From: Leucobacter chromiireducens
GTDB taxonomy: Bacteria > Actinomycetota > Actinomycetes > Actinomycetales > Microbacteriaceae
DNA: 64,000 bases
NCBI RefSeq assembly: GCF_003917135.1
Contig: NZ_RPDI01000014.1
Location: forward strand, 21,076 to 85,075
Direction: 5' to 3'
Part shown: positions 35,601 through 43,960 of the stretch, piece by piece
How positions within the stretch are numbered: the first letter of the stretch is position 1
Layout of the letters: each line of letters starts with the position of its first letter
The notes under the pieces: model-generated
The model's input: only the letters and a program-made list of their open reading frames with translations
Database searches by the model: none
Told to the model about the DNA's origin: nothing
Program-made: the position numbers and the translations under genes

Positions 35601-35744
35601 GGGATCGCGAGTGTGCTCGGGATGCCGGCCCGTCGAACCTCCGAACTGGAGGAGCGGTGGTTCGCGGTGTCGCGGCGGGCGCGCCGCGTCTTTGAGCGCG
35701 AGTTCTTCGGCTACGACGCGATGGACTTCCCGGAGCGGCGCTGA
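32697..35744 (+). CDS. glnE: Bifunctional glutamine synthetase adenylyltransferase/deadenylyltransferase (GlnE)
   Basis: This 1015-residue enzyme adds or removes AMP on a Tyr of glutamine synthetase. Two nucleotidyltransferase domains are seen: the first with MGKCGAEELNVVSDVDVVF (about residues 222-240, GS plus two Asp) and the second with MGRYGGGELGFASDIDLIA (about 731-749). Each is followed by LKLGPGGLRDIEF or LKLGPGGLTDVEW. It is probably co-transcribed with glnA2, while its main substrate, GlnA1, is encoded convergently just downstream. The length agrees with other actinobacterial GlnE proteins. Confidence 0.96.
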   Translation: MADPLPELKLAELARAGFQALTESRAALHELAPHLRVAQGEVLDAFAAAGDPDAALGRIRELAERAPELLTALDAEELTRLCRLVGASPALGDFFVRHPGGLPELLARGGALVPAEQALAVLLSAVHETATGAPLAGPAGWEALRIAYRGLLASVMLFDLERTAEGLALESFEHVASSLSSLAGAAVEASLAVARASVAGGLNGPAVRAERIAATELAVVAMGKCGAEELNVVSDVDVVFIARSASDGESGGDVLDTDTLIRIATRLASETMRGIHDPCVEPPLWELDANLRPEGRHGALVRTLGSMLSYYDRWAKGWEFQALLKARPLAGDLALGDEFVARTRDAVWASSNREDFVGSVQRMRERVTEHIDTDDLDVQLKLGPGGLRDIEFSVQLLQLVHGQYDDRLHARGTLPAMQALVDGGYIARSDGERLATDYRFLRVLEHRLQLRELRRTAIMPTDPEGLRVLARASGLAPTGDALLQEWGRVKREVRELHLKIFYAPLLSAVAALPEEELLLGSAEARARLASIGFRDPDGAIRHLAELTRGTSRRARIHRNLLPVLLQWLAEGTDPDYGLLAFRRVSEANRASPWYLRLLRDGAEAAERLTRVLSSSRFAAELLESIPEAVAWLESDAALMPRGLDTLRDEMRALASRRDTVEDAGSALRGVHRREVLRLALGRITGVLDEPDVARGLDAAHTALLDALLIMLDRAAAAAAQPQEFELALIGMGRYGGGELGFASDIDLIAVFRPAPGVPGDQASRAAIKRVTELRRLVSDPRFPVDLDFDLRPEGKNGPIARSLEASRVYYERWSVTWEAQALLRARPVAGDPALGAAFVELADEIRYPQHFGEEQVREVRRMKARVEAERLPRGADPTRHLKLGPGGLTDVEWLVQLLQLRSGAEYPALRTVSTLAALDAAVAHELIGAEDAEHLAESWRTASSVRSALKLWNGRASDSLPTDRVELEGIASVLGMPARRTSELEERWFAVSRRARRVFEREFFGYDAMDFPERR

Positions 35745-35862
35745 CGACGGCCCGGACGGCATTCGCGCGAGCGGGGCCGGGCATCCTCAGGTTTCAATTT
35801 GTTTCCTCGATGTTTACCCAGAGGGGTTCCCAAGAGCGTTATCGAAGCGTAACCTGATTGTT

Positions 35863-35940
35863 ATGCATTACTTACAGTCACTTCTTGAGGCCATCCTCGC
35901 CGAGGATGGCTCCGAGTTCGACGACGAACTCGAGTCCTAG
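35863..35940 (+). CDS. Candidate 25-residue small protein
   Basis: The ORF encodes a short peptide that starts MHYLQSLLEAIL, an amphipathic helix, and ends with an acidic tail (AEDGSEFDDELES). TAACCT (35850-35855) lies seven bases before ATG, so a leaderless transcript is possible; no ribosome site is present. The upstream DNA is AT-rich and carries phased GTTnn repeats. It is placed between glnE and the convergent glnA1 with a terminator after its stop. No homologue was recognised; it could be an unannotated small protein or a chance ORF. Confidence 0.4.
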   Translation: MHYLQSLLEAILAEDGSEFDDELES

Positions 35941-36005
35941 CGCTCCGCGCTACTCATCGCCGCAACAGCGACGTTGCACCGATCGGCATCCGCGACCGGA
36001 CACCA

Positions 36006-36047
36006 GAGAGGGCCCGGGAGGTGAATACTCACCACCCGGGCCCTCTC
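36006..36047. terminator. Bidirectional terminator between the small ORF and glnA1
   Basis: Two nested stems: GAGAGGGCCCGGG (36006-36018) pairs with CCCGGGCCCTCTC (36035-36047), and inside GGTGA-ATAC-TCACC forms a second helix after a one-base A-A mismatch. Confidence 0.85.
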
Positions 36048-36075
36048 GCGTTCGCTGCGAACGACGCGCTGCGGG

Positions 36076-37500
36076 TTACACCCCGTAGTACAGCTCGAAC
36101 TCGAACGGGTGCGGGCGGAGCGCCATCGGCGCGATCTCGAGCTCGTGCTTGAGATCGATCCAGGTCTGGATCAGCTCCTCGGTGAAGACACCACCCTCGA
36201 GCAGGAAGTCGTGGTCAGCCTCGAGCGCGGTGAGCGCCTCCTCGAGCGAACCGGGCACCTGCGGGATGTTCTTCGCTTCCTCGGGGGGAAGCTCGTACAG
36301 GTCCTTGTCGATGGGCTCCATCGGCTCAATGCGGTTGCGGATGCCGTCGAGGCCGGCCATGAGCTGCGCGGCGAAGGCGAGGTAGGGGTTGCCCGACGCA
36401 TCGGGGGCGCGGAACTCGATGCGCTTCGCCTTCGGGTTCGACCCGGTGAGCGGGATCCGCACCGCGGCCGAGCGGTTGCCGGCCGAGTAGGCGAGGTTCA
36501 CGGGCGCCTCGTAGCCCTTCACGAGACGGCGGTAGCTGTTGATCGTCGGGTTCGTGAACGCGAGGAGCGCGGGGGCGTGGTGCAGGATGCCGCCGATGTA
36601 CCAACGCGCAACGTCGGAGAGGCCGGCGTAGCCGTTCTCGTCGTAGAACAGAGGATCGCCGCCCTTCCAGAGCGACATGTGCGTGTGCATGCCCGAGCCA
36701 TTGTCACCGAAGACGGGCTTCGGCATGAACGTCGCCGTCTTGCCCCACAGCTCCGCGGTGTTCTTCACGACGTACTTGAACTTGAGCACATCGTCCGCGG
36801 CGTTGACGAGGGTGTCGAAGCGGTAGTTGATCTCGGCCTGGCCGGGCGCGCCCACCTCGTGGTGCGAGCGCTCGAGCTCAAGGCCGGCCTCGATGAGGCG
36901 CAGCGAGATGTCGTCGCGCAGATCGGCCTGCTTGTCCACGGGGGAGACGGGGAAGTAGCCGCCCTTGGCCGAGGTGGTGTTGCCGAGGTTGCCGCCCTCG
37001 ACCTTGCGCCCGGAGTTCCAGTGCGCCTCCTCGGAGTCGATCTCGTAGAACGTGCGCTGCGGGGTTGTCTCGTAGCGCACCGAGTCGAGGATGTAGAACT
37101 CCGCCTCGGGGGCGAAGAACGCGGTGTCGGCGATGCCGGTCGAGACGAGGTACTGCTCGGCCTTCTTCGCGACCTGACGGGGATCCTTCGAGTAGATCTC
37201 GCCCGTGCGGGGGTTGAAGATGTCGCAGATGACGATCAGCGTGCGCTCGAGGCGGAACTGGTCGACGTAGCACGTCGTCACGTCGGGGATGAGCTGGAGA
37301 TCTGACTCGGCGATGCCGGCGAAGCCGCGGATCGAGGAGCCGTCGAACATCTGGCCGACCTCGAAGAAGTCATCGGAAACGGTGGCCGCGGGGATGTTGA
37401 AGTGCTGCTGCACCCCGGGGAGATCGGTGAACCGGATATCAACAAACTTGACGTCAGTTTCCTTGATGAAGTCGATGACTTCCTGCGGGGTAGTGAACAT
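36076..37500 (-). CDS. glnA: Glutamine synthetase type I (GlnA1)
   Basis: This 474-residue enzyme is the main ammonia-assimilating glutamine synthetase. Motifs are [54 protein letters not shown] and [20 protein letters not shown]. The adenylylation site Tyr is in [19 protein letters not shown], so it is a GlnE target. An in-frame ATG lies 33 bases upstream, but the ATG at 37500 has GAGGAGC in front and gives the standard start [13 protein letters not shown] full GlnR-type box lies upstream. Confidence 0.97.
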   Translation of the reverse strand: MFTTPQEVIDFIKETDVKFVDIRFTDLPGVQQHFNIPAATVSDDFFEVGQMFDGSSIRGFAGIAESDLQLIPDVTTCYVDQFRLERTLIVICDIFNPRTGEIYSKDPRQVAKKAEQYLVSTGIADTAFFAPEAEFYILDSVRYETTPQRTFYEIDSEEAHWNSGRKVEGGNLGNTTSAKGGYFPVSPVDKQADLRDDISLRLIEAGLELERSHHEVGAPGQAEINYRFDTLVNAADDVLKFKYVVKNTAELWGKTATFMPKPVFGDNGSGMHTHMSLWKGGDPLFYDENGYAGLSDVARWYIGGILHHAPALLAFTNPTINSYRRLVKGYEAPVNLAYSAGNRSAAVRIPLTGSNPKAKRIEFRAPDASGNPYLAFAAQLMAGLDGIRNRIEPMEPIDKDLYELPPEEAKNIPQVPGSLEEALTALEADHDFLLEGGVFTEELIQTWIDLKHELEIAPMALRPHPFEFELYYGV

Positions 37501-37564
37501 GCTGCTCCTCATTGCCGGTGTGCCCTCAGGCACCGTTCGCTTGCATCCAGCTTATGCGCCCTGC

Positions 37565-37602
37565 GTTTCGGAAGCGTGATTCTCATGTTTCGCGAGTGTT
37601 AC
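37565..37602 (-). promoter_or_regulatory. GlnR-type operator upstream of glnA1
   Basis: On the minus strand the site reads GTAAC-n6-GAAAC-n6-ATCAC-n6-GAAAC. This fits the actinobacterial GlnR consensus of two GTnAC-n6-GAAAC units, with one base off in the third half-site. It lies 65-102 bases upstream of the glnA1 start codon, right for nitrogen-dependent activation. Confidence 0.75.
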
Positions 37603-37626
37603 ACGACGCGGAAAGGTGACGCGGAA

Positions 37627-38055
37627 TTAGCCGCGCACGAGCACGGTGCCCGCGATCTTGTCGTGGAAGCCGCGCTGATCCGAGTCCCACACGAGGAGCG
37701 GGATCACGAGGCACAGCAGCAGCGTGCGCACCACGGGACGCCAGATACCGACCCAGCCACCCGCGATCGGAACGACGCGCAACCCCACGAGACGGTGGCC
37801 GATCGAGCCGCCGATCGTCGGAATGAAGATCACCTGCATGATCGCGAAGAACACGATGTTCCAGACGCTCGCGTTCGGGCCGCCGACGAGGAAGTACGCC
37901 GGCAGCGCCGCGAGTCCCCAGTCGATCATGATCGCGAGGATGCGGCGACCGATCCGGCCGACGGAGCGCGGCCCGGACTCGGGGAGCCCCAGGCGCTCAC
38001 CCGGCCACTTGCTCGGCTCGAGGTCGCCGAAGCGCTGCGGGGACGAGGCTGGCAT
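37627..38055 (-). CDS. RDD family membrane protein
   Basis: This 142-residue protein has an RDD domain with the Arg in GRRILAIMIDWGLAALP and Asp in FHDKIAGTVLV, and three hydrophobic segments. Its function is unknown. In mycobacteria and streptomycetes the same gene also lies between DUF4191 and glnA1. It begins five bases after the DUF4191 stop, so the pair is co-transcribed. Confidence 0.87.
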   Translation of the reverse strand: MPASSPQRFGDLEPSKWPGERLGLPESGPRSVGRIGRRILAIMIDWGLAALPAYFLVGGPNASVWNIVFFAIMQVIFIPTIGGSIGHRLVGLRVVPIAGGWVGIWRPVVRTLLLCLVIPLLVWDSDQRGFHDKIAGTVLVRG

Positions 38056-38060
38056 GCGGC

Positions 38061-38750
38061 TTAGCGCGGACGCTGCGAGCGGATGCGGTTCGGGTCCATG
38101 CCCTTCGGGATCCCGACGGGCGCGGCCTGCAGCGAGGAGAGGCGGTTGTAGACCGCGGCGACCTCGTTGCGCGAGAGCTTCGGCTTGAGCTTCACGAGCG
38201 TCTTCGAGAGCTTCGCGAGCGGGATCCCATCGCCGTCCGGGCCGACGTAGAGGTGCACGACCTCGACGTTGCGGAGTGCGCGCTTCACCTTGCGCTCCTC
38301 ATCGGCGGCCATGCGCTCCGTGCGGCTGCGCGAGCCCTCGGAGATGAGCACGACGCCGCCGCGACCGACCACGCGGTACACGGCGTCCTGGTTGCGGTTG
38401 ATCGCGATCGGCACCTCGGAGCCGCGCCACGAGCGACGGAGCGCGCCCTGCACGACGGCACCGACGGCACCAGCGCGACCCTCGATCTGCTGGTACGCCA
38501 TCTTCTCGGCGCGTCGGCCGAGCACGATCATGACGAGCAGGAGACCAACGAGGATGCCCGAGATCGGCCAGATCACCCAGCCGAACCAGCCGCCGGGCAG
38601 GAGCCAGGCGAGCAGCACGGACACCAGGATGGGGGCGACGAACACCGCGAGCAGCACCCAGGGGAGATTCCGATCATGGACCTTCGTGGTCCGATAGATC
38701 TCGATCATCTGCTTGATGCGACCGTCGCGCTTCGCCTTCTCTGCTGCCAT
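38061..38750 (-). CDS. DUF4191 membrane protein
   Basis: This 229-residue protein has two transmembrane helices (about 31-50 and 56-77) followed by a basic cytosolic domain with NRNQDAVYRVVGRGGVVLIS and a C-terminal VYNRLSSL motif, matching DUF4191. Its function is unknown. The frame is open upstream, but TATCCT (complement of 38758-38763) lies seven bases before ATG at 38750, giving a leaderless start at the family's normal position. Confidence 0.88.
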   Translation of the reverse strand: MAAEKAKRDGRIKQMIEIYRTTKVHDRNLPWVLLAVFVAPILVSVLLAWLLPGGWFGWVIWPISGILVGLLLVMIVLGRRAEKMAYQQIEGRAGAVGAVVQGALRRSWRGSEVPIAINRNQDAVYRVVGRGGVVLISEGSRSRTERMAADEERKVKRALRNVEVVHLYVGPDGDGIPLAKLSKTLVKLKPKLSRNEVAAVYNRLSSLQAAPVGIPKGMDPNRIRSQRPR

Positions 38751-38916
38751 ACCGTCTAGGATATCGGTTCCCGCGGGGTTCCCCGAACCATCTGGCGCCC
38801 GGAGCGCCGCGGATCCGGTTCGCTCACAGCGAGGCTCGATGCCCGGATCGCGAGCCGGGCTGTGGAGTATCGCGGTTGCTCGGTCGCGTGCCCGCCGTCG
38901 GCCGCAAACTGGGTCG

Positions 38917-39402
38917 ATGATGCTCGCACGGAAATGGTTCGCCCGGCGCCCACGCGCGCCGGCCCCTGGCGCGCTCGCGCACGCGGCGGCCAAGCTGGAG
39001 CGCGCATGCGCCACGGGGATTGCCGCTCGTGCGGCCGGAGGCTGTGTGGGGGAGCGCGAGGGTGCTCAGCAGGCTGTTTCGACGCAGCACCGCACCAGCC
39101 ACGCACGCACCGGCCACGACGCGGGCTGCGAGCTGCTCGGCGTCCCGCTGCGACTGCTCGCCTGGCTCGCGCGCGCCGGCTCCGGCAGCGGCACTGGCAC
39201 TGGCAGCGGCAGCAGCAGCAGCACCGGCAGCGGCGCGAGGCTCCTGGATGAGGCGATCTCGGAGTGCCTCGCCGAGCTGGACTCGCTGGGGCCCAGCTGG
39301 ACGCCCGTGCGGGCCAGGGAGGCCGTGGAAGCCGCGGTGCGGAGCCGGATCACGCCGGCGCACCTGGCAGAAACGACCGTGGGGCCGCAGCGCTCGAGGT
39401 GA
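38917..39402 (+). CDS. Hypothetical protein, weak support
   Basis: This possible 161-residue protein opens MMLARKWFARRP, has a Gly/Ser/Thr repeat (GSGTGTGSGSSSSTGSG) in the middle and ends with a more ordered part: LLDEAISECLAELDSLGPSW, then REAVEAAVRSRITPAHLAE. No family was recognised and no ribosome site or leaderless -10 precedes it. Its stop codon sits in the loop of the terminator shared with sucB. In relatives lipB and lipA often occupy this place. It could be a lineage-specific gene or a chance ORF. Confidence 0.35.
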   Translation: MMLARKWFARRPRAPAPGALAHAAAKLERACATGIAARAAGGCVGEREGAQQAVSTQHRTSHARTGHDAGCELLGVPLRLLAWLARAGSGSGTGTGSGSSSSTGSGARLLDEAISECLAELDSLGPSWTPVRAREAVEAAVRSRITPAHLAETTVGPQRSR

Positions 39403-39419
39403 GTGCTGCGGCCCCACGG
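39377..39419. terminator. Bidirectional terminator after sucB
   Basis: A 15-bp perfect stem CCGTGGGGCCGCAGC/GCTGCGGCCCCACGG (39377-39391 with 39405-39419) has a 13-base loop and lies 21 bp beyond the sucB stop. Confidence 0.8.
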
Positions 39420-39440
39420 ACGGGACGGCCGGTGCGGGTG

Positions 39441-41153
39441 CTAGATGCCGAGGTTTCCAGCGAAGTCGCCAGCCTCAAGCCGCAGGCGAACCTGCGTCAG
39501 GAAGCGCGCGGCGTCCGCACCGTCGACGATGCGGTGATCGTACGAGAGTGCGAGGTAGACCGTCGAGCGGATCGCGATCGAGTCGCCCTCGGGGCCGGAC
39601 ACGACGACCGGCTTCTTCACGACCGCACCGGTGCCGAGGATGGCGACCTGCGGGAGGAACACGAGCGGCGTATCGAAGAGCGCGCCGCGCGAGCCTGTGT
39701 TCGTGAGGGTGAAGGTGCCGCCGCTCAGCTCGTCCGGCGTGAGCTTGTTGTCACGCGTCCGAGTTGCGAGGTCGGCGATCTCGCCGGAGATCTCAGCGAG
39801 GTTCTTCTCCCCGGCACCGCGCAGCACGGGCGTGAGGAGGCCACGCTCGGTGTCGACGGCGATACTGATGTTCTCGGTCGCAGGGTAGACGATCGAGTCA
39901 CCCTCCACGGTCGCGTTGATGATCGGGTAGGTGCGCAGCGCCTCAGCGGCGGCGAGCGCGAAGAACGGCAGGAAGGACAGCTTCGAGCCGGTCTTCGCGA
40001 GGAACTCGTCCTTCTTCGCCTGACGCAGCTGCGCGACCTTGGTCACGTCCACCTCGACCACGGTCGTGAGCTGTGCGGTCTCCTGCAGGGAGGCGACGGC
40101 GCGCTCGGCGATCACCTTGCGGAGGCGGCTCATCTTCTGCGTCGTGCCGCGGAGCTCCGAGACCTCCACGACGGGCGCGGCCGCAGTGGGTGCGGCGGCT
40201 GCCGCGGGCTGCGCTGCGGGGGCCGCGGCGAGGACGTCCTCCTTGCGGATGCGTCCGCCGACCCCCGTGCCGGTGACCGTGGTGAGGTCAACGCCGCGCT
40301 CGTTGGCGAGCTTGCGCACGATCGGCGTCACGTAGTTCGCGGCGGCTGCGGGAGCCGCGGCCGGAGCTGGCGCAGCGGCCGGAGCAGCGGGTGCTGCAGC
40401 AGATGCGGGAGCTGCAGCCGGCGCAGCCGGAGCAGCAGCCGGAGCGGCAGCAGGCGCAGCCGGAGCAGCAGGTGCCGCAGCCGGAGCCTCGGCTGCCGGG
40501 GCGGGGGCCGCCTCAGCGGCGGGCGCAGCCGCGCCCAAGCCGACGCGTGCGAGCGCAGCGCCCACCTCGACGGTCTCGTCCTCCTGCACCAGGATCTCCT
40601 GGAGCACACCGGCGATGGGGGACGGCACCTCGGTGTCGACCTTGTCCGTGGACACCTCGAGCAGCGGCTCGTCCACCTCGACCGTGTCGCCGACGCTCTT
40701 CAGCCAGCGGGTCACGGTGCCCTCCGTGATGCTCTCACCGAGCGAGGGGAGCACGACCTCTTCGCCGGCACCCGCGGCGGGCGCAGCAGCCGGAGCCGCA
40801 GCAGCAGCCGGCGCCTCGGCAGCCGGAGCAGCCGGGGCCTCCGCGGCGGGCGCAGCAGCTGCAGCAGGAGCGGCCTCAGCCGCGGCGGGGGCAGCCGGGG
40901 CCGCGGGTGCCGCAGCGCCGTCGCCGACGACGGCGAGCACGGCGCCCACCTCGGCGGTCTCGTCCTCCTGCACCAGGATCTCCTGGAGCACACCCGCGAC
41001 GGGGGAAGGGATCTCGGTATCGACCTTGTCGGTTGAGACCTCGAGCAGCGGCTCATCGACCTCGACGGTGTCGCCGATGTTCTTCAGCCAGCGGGTCACC
41101 GTGCCCTCGGTCACGCTCTCACCCAGTGCGGGCAGGACCACCGATTCACTCAT
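39441..41153 (-). CDS. sucB: Dihydrolipoamide acyltransferase E2 (SucB/AceF-type)
   Basis: This 570-residue protein transfers acyl groups from E1 to CoA. Two lipoyl domains (about 1-78 and 131-206) carry Lys43 and Lys171 in STDKVDTE. Long Ala/Pro-rich flexible linkers follow each. The E3-binding domain reads [19 protein letters not shown], and the C-terminal catalytic domain has [16 protein letters not shown]. In actinobacteria one E2 serves both pyruvate and 2-oxoglutarate dehydrogenases, so with no E1 nearby it probably acts with AceE at 11-13.7 kb too. lpd lies 41 bp upstream. Confidence 0.95.
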   Translation of the reverse strand: MSESVVLPALGESVTEGTVTRWLKNIGDTVEVDEPLLEVSTDKVDTEIPSPVAGVLQEILVQEDETAEVGAVLAVVGDGAAAPAAPAAPAAAEAAPAAAAAPAAEAPAAPAAEAPAAAAAPAAAPAAGAGEEVVLPSLGESITEGTVTRWLKSVGDTVEVDEPLLEVSTDKVDTEVPSPIAGVLQEILVQEDETVEVGAALARVGLGAAAPAAEAAPAPAAEAPAAAPAAPAAPAAAPAAAPAAPAAAPASAAAPAAPAAAPAPAAAPAAAANYVTPIVRKLANERGVDLTTVTGTGVGGRIRKEDVLAAAPAAQPAAAAAPTAAAPVVEVSELRGTTQKMSRLRKVIAERAVASLQETAQLTTVVEVDVTKVAQLRQAKKDEFLAKTGSKLSFLPFFALAAAEALRTYPIINATVEGDSIVYPATENISIAVDTERGLLTPVLRGAGEKNLAEISGEIADLATRTRDNKLTPDELSGGTFTLTNTGSRGALFDTPLVFLPQVAILGTGAVVKKPVVVSGPEGDSIAIRSTVYLALSYDHRIVDGADAARFLTQVRLRLEAGDFAGNLGI

Positions 41154-41194
41154 CGTGCATTTCTCCGTTCGTATCAGTCTGTCTGTCGCCGCGC

Positions 41195-42568
41195 TTAGAT
41201 CGCGTGCAGCGGCTTGCCTGCGAGCTTCAGCATGGTCTCGCCAATGGTCTCGTTCTGCGTGGGGTGCCCGTGCACAAACGGCGCAACGTCCTCGGGGTAC
41301 GCCTCCCAGTTGACGATGAGCTGCGCTTCGCCGACGAGCTCACCCACGCGCGCGCCGATCATGTGCACCCCAACGACGGGGCCGTCGACCACGCGCACGG
41401 CCTTGACGGAGCCCGCGGTGCCCAGGATCGAGCTCTTCGCGTTGCCCGCGAGGTTGTACTCGTAGCTCGTCACGTTCTCCGCGCCGTACTTCTCGACGGC
41501 CTTCGCCTCGGTGAGGCCAACCGACGCGATCTCGGGGTCGCAGTAGGTCACCTTCGGGATATTCACGTCTTCGACGATCACCGGGTTCAGGCCGGCGATC
41601 TCCTCTGCGACGAACACGCCCTGCTGGTAGCCGCGGTGGGCGAGCTGCAGGCCGGGGACGATGTCGCCGACGGCGTACACGCCGGGGACATTCGTCGCGA
41701 GGCGCTCGTTCGTGAGCACGAAGCCGCGATCCATCTGGATTCCGACCTCTTCGTAGCCGAGCCCCTGCGTCGAGGGGCCGCGCCCCACAGCGACGAGCAG
41801 GTAGTCGGCCGTCAGCACAGTGCCGTCCTCGAGGTTCACCGTGACGCTGGAAGCGTCCTGCGTGACCGACTGGAAGCGCACGCCGAGCTTGAAGTCGATC
41901 TTCCGCTTGCGGAACGCGCGCTCCAGCTGCTTCGAGACCGACTCCTCCTCGTTGGGAACGAGGTGGGGGAGCCCCTCAACGATCGTCACGTCCGCGCCGA
42001 ACGAGCGCCACACGCTCGCGAACTCCACGCCGATCACGCCGCCGCCGAGGATGATGACCTTTGCGGGCACCTCCTGCAGTTCGAGTGCGTGCTCGCTCGT
42101 GATCACGCGGCCGCCGATCTCGAGGCCGGGCAGCGAGCGAGAGTAGGAGCCGGTCGCCAGCACGACGTGTGTGCCGATGACGCGATCAGCGCCCACCTGC
42201 ACCGTGTTCGCGGCGACGAGCTTGCCTTCGCCCTCGATGACGGTGATCTTGTTGGCCTTGAGGAGGCCCTGGAGGCCCTTGTGCTTGCCAGCGACGAGGT
42301 TCTCGCGGTAGCTGTTCACCTTCGCGATGTCGATGCCCGCGACGCTCGAGAGAATGCCGTAGGTCTCGCCCTCACGCGCAACGTCCGCGACCTCCGCCGC
42401 GTGCAGGAGCGCCTTCGTCGGCACGCAGCCGCGGTGCAAACAGGTGCCGCCGAGCTTGTCTTTCTCAATAACTGCTGCGGTGAGCCCGAGCTGCGTCGCG
42501 CGGATCGCTGTGGCGTATCCGGCGCTGCCGCCGCCCAGGACGACGATGTCAAACTGCTGATCGGCCAA
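41195..42568 (-). CDS. lpd: Dihydrolipoyl dehydrogenase E3
   Basis: This 457-residue flavoprotein reoxidises dihydrolipoyl groups with NAD+. FAD motif [16 protein letters not shown], the redox-active disulfide [13 protein letters not shown] (Cys43, Cys48), NAD motif [16 protein letters not shown], and C-terminal His/Glu in [12 protein letters not shown] are all present. I chose TTG at 42568 ([10 protein letters not shown]) because GGGAGATCC precedes it and homologues start there. With sucB it forms an E3-E2 operon shared by both dehydrogenase complexes. Confidence 0.95.
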   Translation of the reverse strand: MADQQFDIVVLGGGSAGYATAIRATQLGLTAAVIEKDKLGGTCLHRGCVPTKALLHAAEVADVAREGETYGILSSVAGIDIAKVNSYRENLVAGKHKGLQGLLKANKITVIEGEGKLVAANTVQVGADRVIGTHVVLATGSYSRSLPGLEIGGRVITSEHALELQEVPAKVIILGGGVIGVEFASVWRSFGADVTIVEGLPHLVPNEEESVSKQLERAFRKRKIDFKLGVRFQSVTQDASSVTVNLEDGTVLTADYLLVAVGRGPSTQGLGYEEVGIQMDRGFVLTNERLATNVPGVYAVGDIVPGLQLAHRGYQQGVFVAEEIAGLNPVIVEDVNIPKVTYCDPEIASVGLTEAKAVEKYGAENVTSYEYNLAGNAKSSILGTAGSVKAVRVVDGPVVGVHMIGARVGELVGEAQLIVNWEAYPEDVAPFVHGHPTQNETIGETMLKLAGKPLHAI

Positions 42569-42803
42569 GTGGGATCTCCCTCGGTGTGTGCGCAATAGAG
42601 GTGGTCGCCCGCTCGTGCGCGGGCAGTCCTTGCCCCACCCTACACCCGCTGGCGCACGTTCTGCGGGGAGTACACACGGTGTGCGGTGGTCCGAATCCCG
42701 CGCGTCGTGCACGCGCGTCGGCGACGCTCCCGATCGGACCTCGTGGGAATACGGGTTTCGCTGCTGGCGTGACGATTTCTCCCCGCGAAAACACGCGCGT
42801 TCG

Positions 42804-42815
42804 TAGGATGGAAGC
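42804..42815 (+). promoter_or_regulatory. Leaderless -10 element for the PAC2 gene
   Basis: TAGGAT (42804-42809) lies six bases before the GTG at 42816. No ribosome site is present. Confidence 0.5.
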
Positions 42816-43757
42816 GTGACCGAATCAATCTTCTCCGCCGAGTACGCCGAACGCCGCGCGAGCGTTCCGCGCGGCCTGCCGCTGATCATCGCGATGCAGG
42901 GACTCAGCGACGCCGGCGGAGCGGTGGCCCAGCTGGAGGAGTACCTCTGGCGCAACTACCAGCCGGAAGAGATCGTCCGCTTCAACGCCGACATGCTGCT
43001 CGACTACCGCGCTCGGCGGCCCGTGATCACGTTCGACGAGGATCACTTCGTCGACTATTCGCCAGAGGAGCTCAGCCTCTCGATTGCCCGAGACGAGTTC
43101 GGCGCGCCGTTCCTCCTGCTCAGCGGGTTCGAGCCCGACTTCCGCTGGGACCACTTCATCGACACGGTGCTGCTGCTCGTGCACGAGTTCGAGGTGTCGA
43201 TCACGGTCTGGTCGCACGCGATCCCGATGCCGGTGCCGCACACCCGTCCGCTCTCGCTCACGGTGAGCGGCTCGCGTGATGACCTCATCGAGGCGCGTTC
43301 GGTGTGGCGCCCGAAGACGAAGATCTCGGCGTCTGCCGCGCACGTCCTCGAGTACCGCCTGCACAGCCTCGGCGAGGAGGTGGCCGGCTTCGCGCTGCTG
43401 ATCCCGCACTACCTCGCGAACACCGAGTACCCTGAGGCGCTCCGCGTCGCGCTCGACAGCATCATGGCGGCAACGGGGCTGATTCTCGCCACGGACGAGG
43501 TCCGCGAGTCGGCGCGCCGCTTCGAGGCACAGCTCGACGCGCAGCTCGCGGACAACGAGGAGTCGCTCGAGATGGTGCACACCCTTGAGCGGCGATACGA
43601 CGCCTATATGGAGGACCAGTCGACGCGCTCTCCGCTCATGAGCGAGGACGGCACGATCCCGACGGCCGATCAGATCGCGAGCGAGCTGGAGCGCTTCCTC
43701 GCCGAGCAGCAACGCGCTGGCGGCGACGAGGATTCGAGCGATGGTCCGACGCGGTAG
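42816..43757 (+). CDS. PAC2 family protein
   Basis: This 313-residue protein belongs to the PAC2 family, related to proteasome assembly chaperones. Conserved stretches are LIIAMQGLSDAGGAVAQ, FLLLSGFEPDFRWDHFI and VPHTRPLSLTVSGSRDDLI. The C-terminal third is helical and charged. Its role in bacteria is not established. GTG start at 42816 with a leaderless promoter. It precedes sigA, a neighbourhood conserved in actinobacteria, with about 200 bp between them holding the sigA promoter. Confidence 0.88.
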   Translation: MTESIFSAEYAERRASVPRGLPLIIAMQGLSDAGGAVAQLEEYLWRNYQPEEIVRFNADMLLDYRARRPVITFDEDHFVDYSPEELSLSIARDEFGAPFLLLSGFEPDFRWDHFIDTVLLLVHEFEVSITVWSHAIPMPVPHTRPLSLTVSGSRDDLIEARSVWRPKTKISASAAHVLEYRLHSLGEEVAGFALLIPHYLANTEYPEALRVALDSIMAATGLILATDEVRESARRFEAQLDAQLADNEESLEMVHTLERRYDAYMEDQSTRSPLMSEDGTIPTADQIASELERFLAEQQRAGGDEDSSDGPTR

Positions 43758-43812
43758 CGGCGGGGCAGTATCCGGCGCGCGGCCTCGCTTGTCAACTACG
43801 CGAGCGCTGTCG

Positions 43813-43821
43813 TGCTAAAAT
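43813..43821 (+). promoter_or_regulatory. Extended -10 promoter of sigA
   Basis: TGC-TAAAAT gives an extended -10 element (TGn plus TAAAAT at 43816-43821). TTGTCA at 43789-43794 is 21 bp upstream, too far for a normal -35, so the promoter may depend on the TGn motif. The leader would be about 130 nt. Confidence 0.5.
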
Positions 43822-43842
43822 GGACGCACCAACCCATTCAAT

Positions 43843-43876
43843 CCGGTGCGGTTTCTTCGGCGAAGAAAACGACCGG
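43843..43876 (+). other. Hairpin in the sigA leader
   Basis: TTTCTTC-GGC-GAAGAAA (43852-43868) forms a perfect 7-bp hairpin within a larger CCGGT/ACCGG closing stem. It lies in the transcribed leader, followed by GCTT but no long T-run, so it could be structural or attenuating. Confidence 0.4.
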
Positions 43877-43960
43877 GCTTGACATGGGTTTTCATGCTGT
43901 GAGCACGTGTCGGGACGCCTCGGCACCACAGCGCGGCATTCGATAGAGAGAGGCGGCTGC

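Larger units (their letters stand above)
35745..36075. other. Gap between glnE and glnA1: phased repeats, a candidate small ORF and a terminator
   Basis: This 331-bp gap is less GC-rich than its surroundings around 35790-35880. It holds repeated GTTnn motifs (35791, 35801, 35812, 35826, 35838, 35860, with GTAAC at 35849) spaced mostly 10-12 bp, a 25-residue ORF at 35863-35940 and a long hairpin at 36006-36047. The part 35745-35785 only shows a weak GCCCGG/CCGGGC stem. Confidence 0.5.

Noticed and set aside
40330..40930. Ala/Pro-coding repeats as a CRISPR or tandem repeat array
   Set aside because: They encode the flexible linkers of the E2 acyltransferase; there are no spacers or regular repeat units.
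43879..43884. TTGACA as a -35 box for sigA
   Set aside because: No acceptable -10 hexamer lies 16-19 bases downstream; it falls within the leader.
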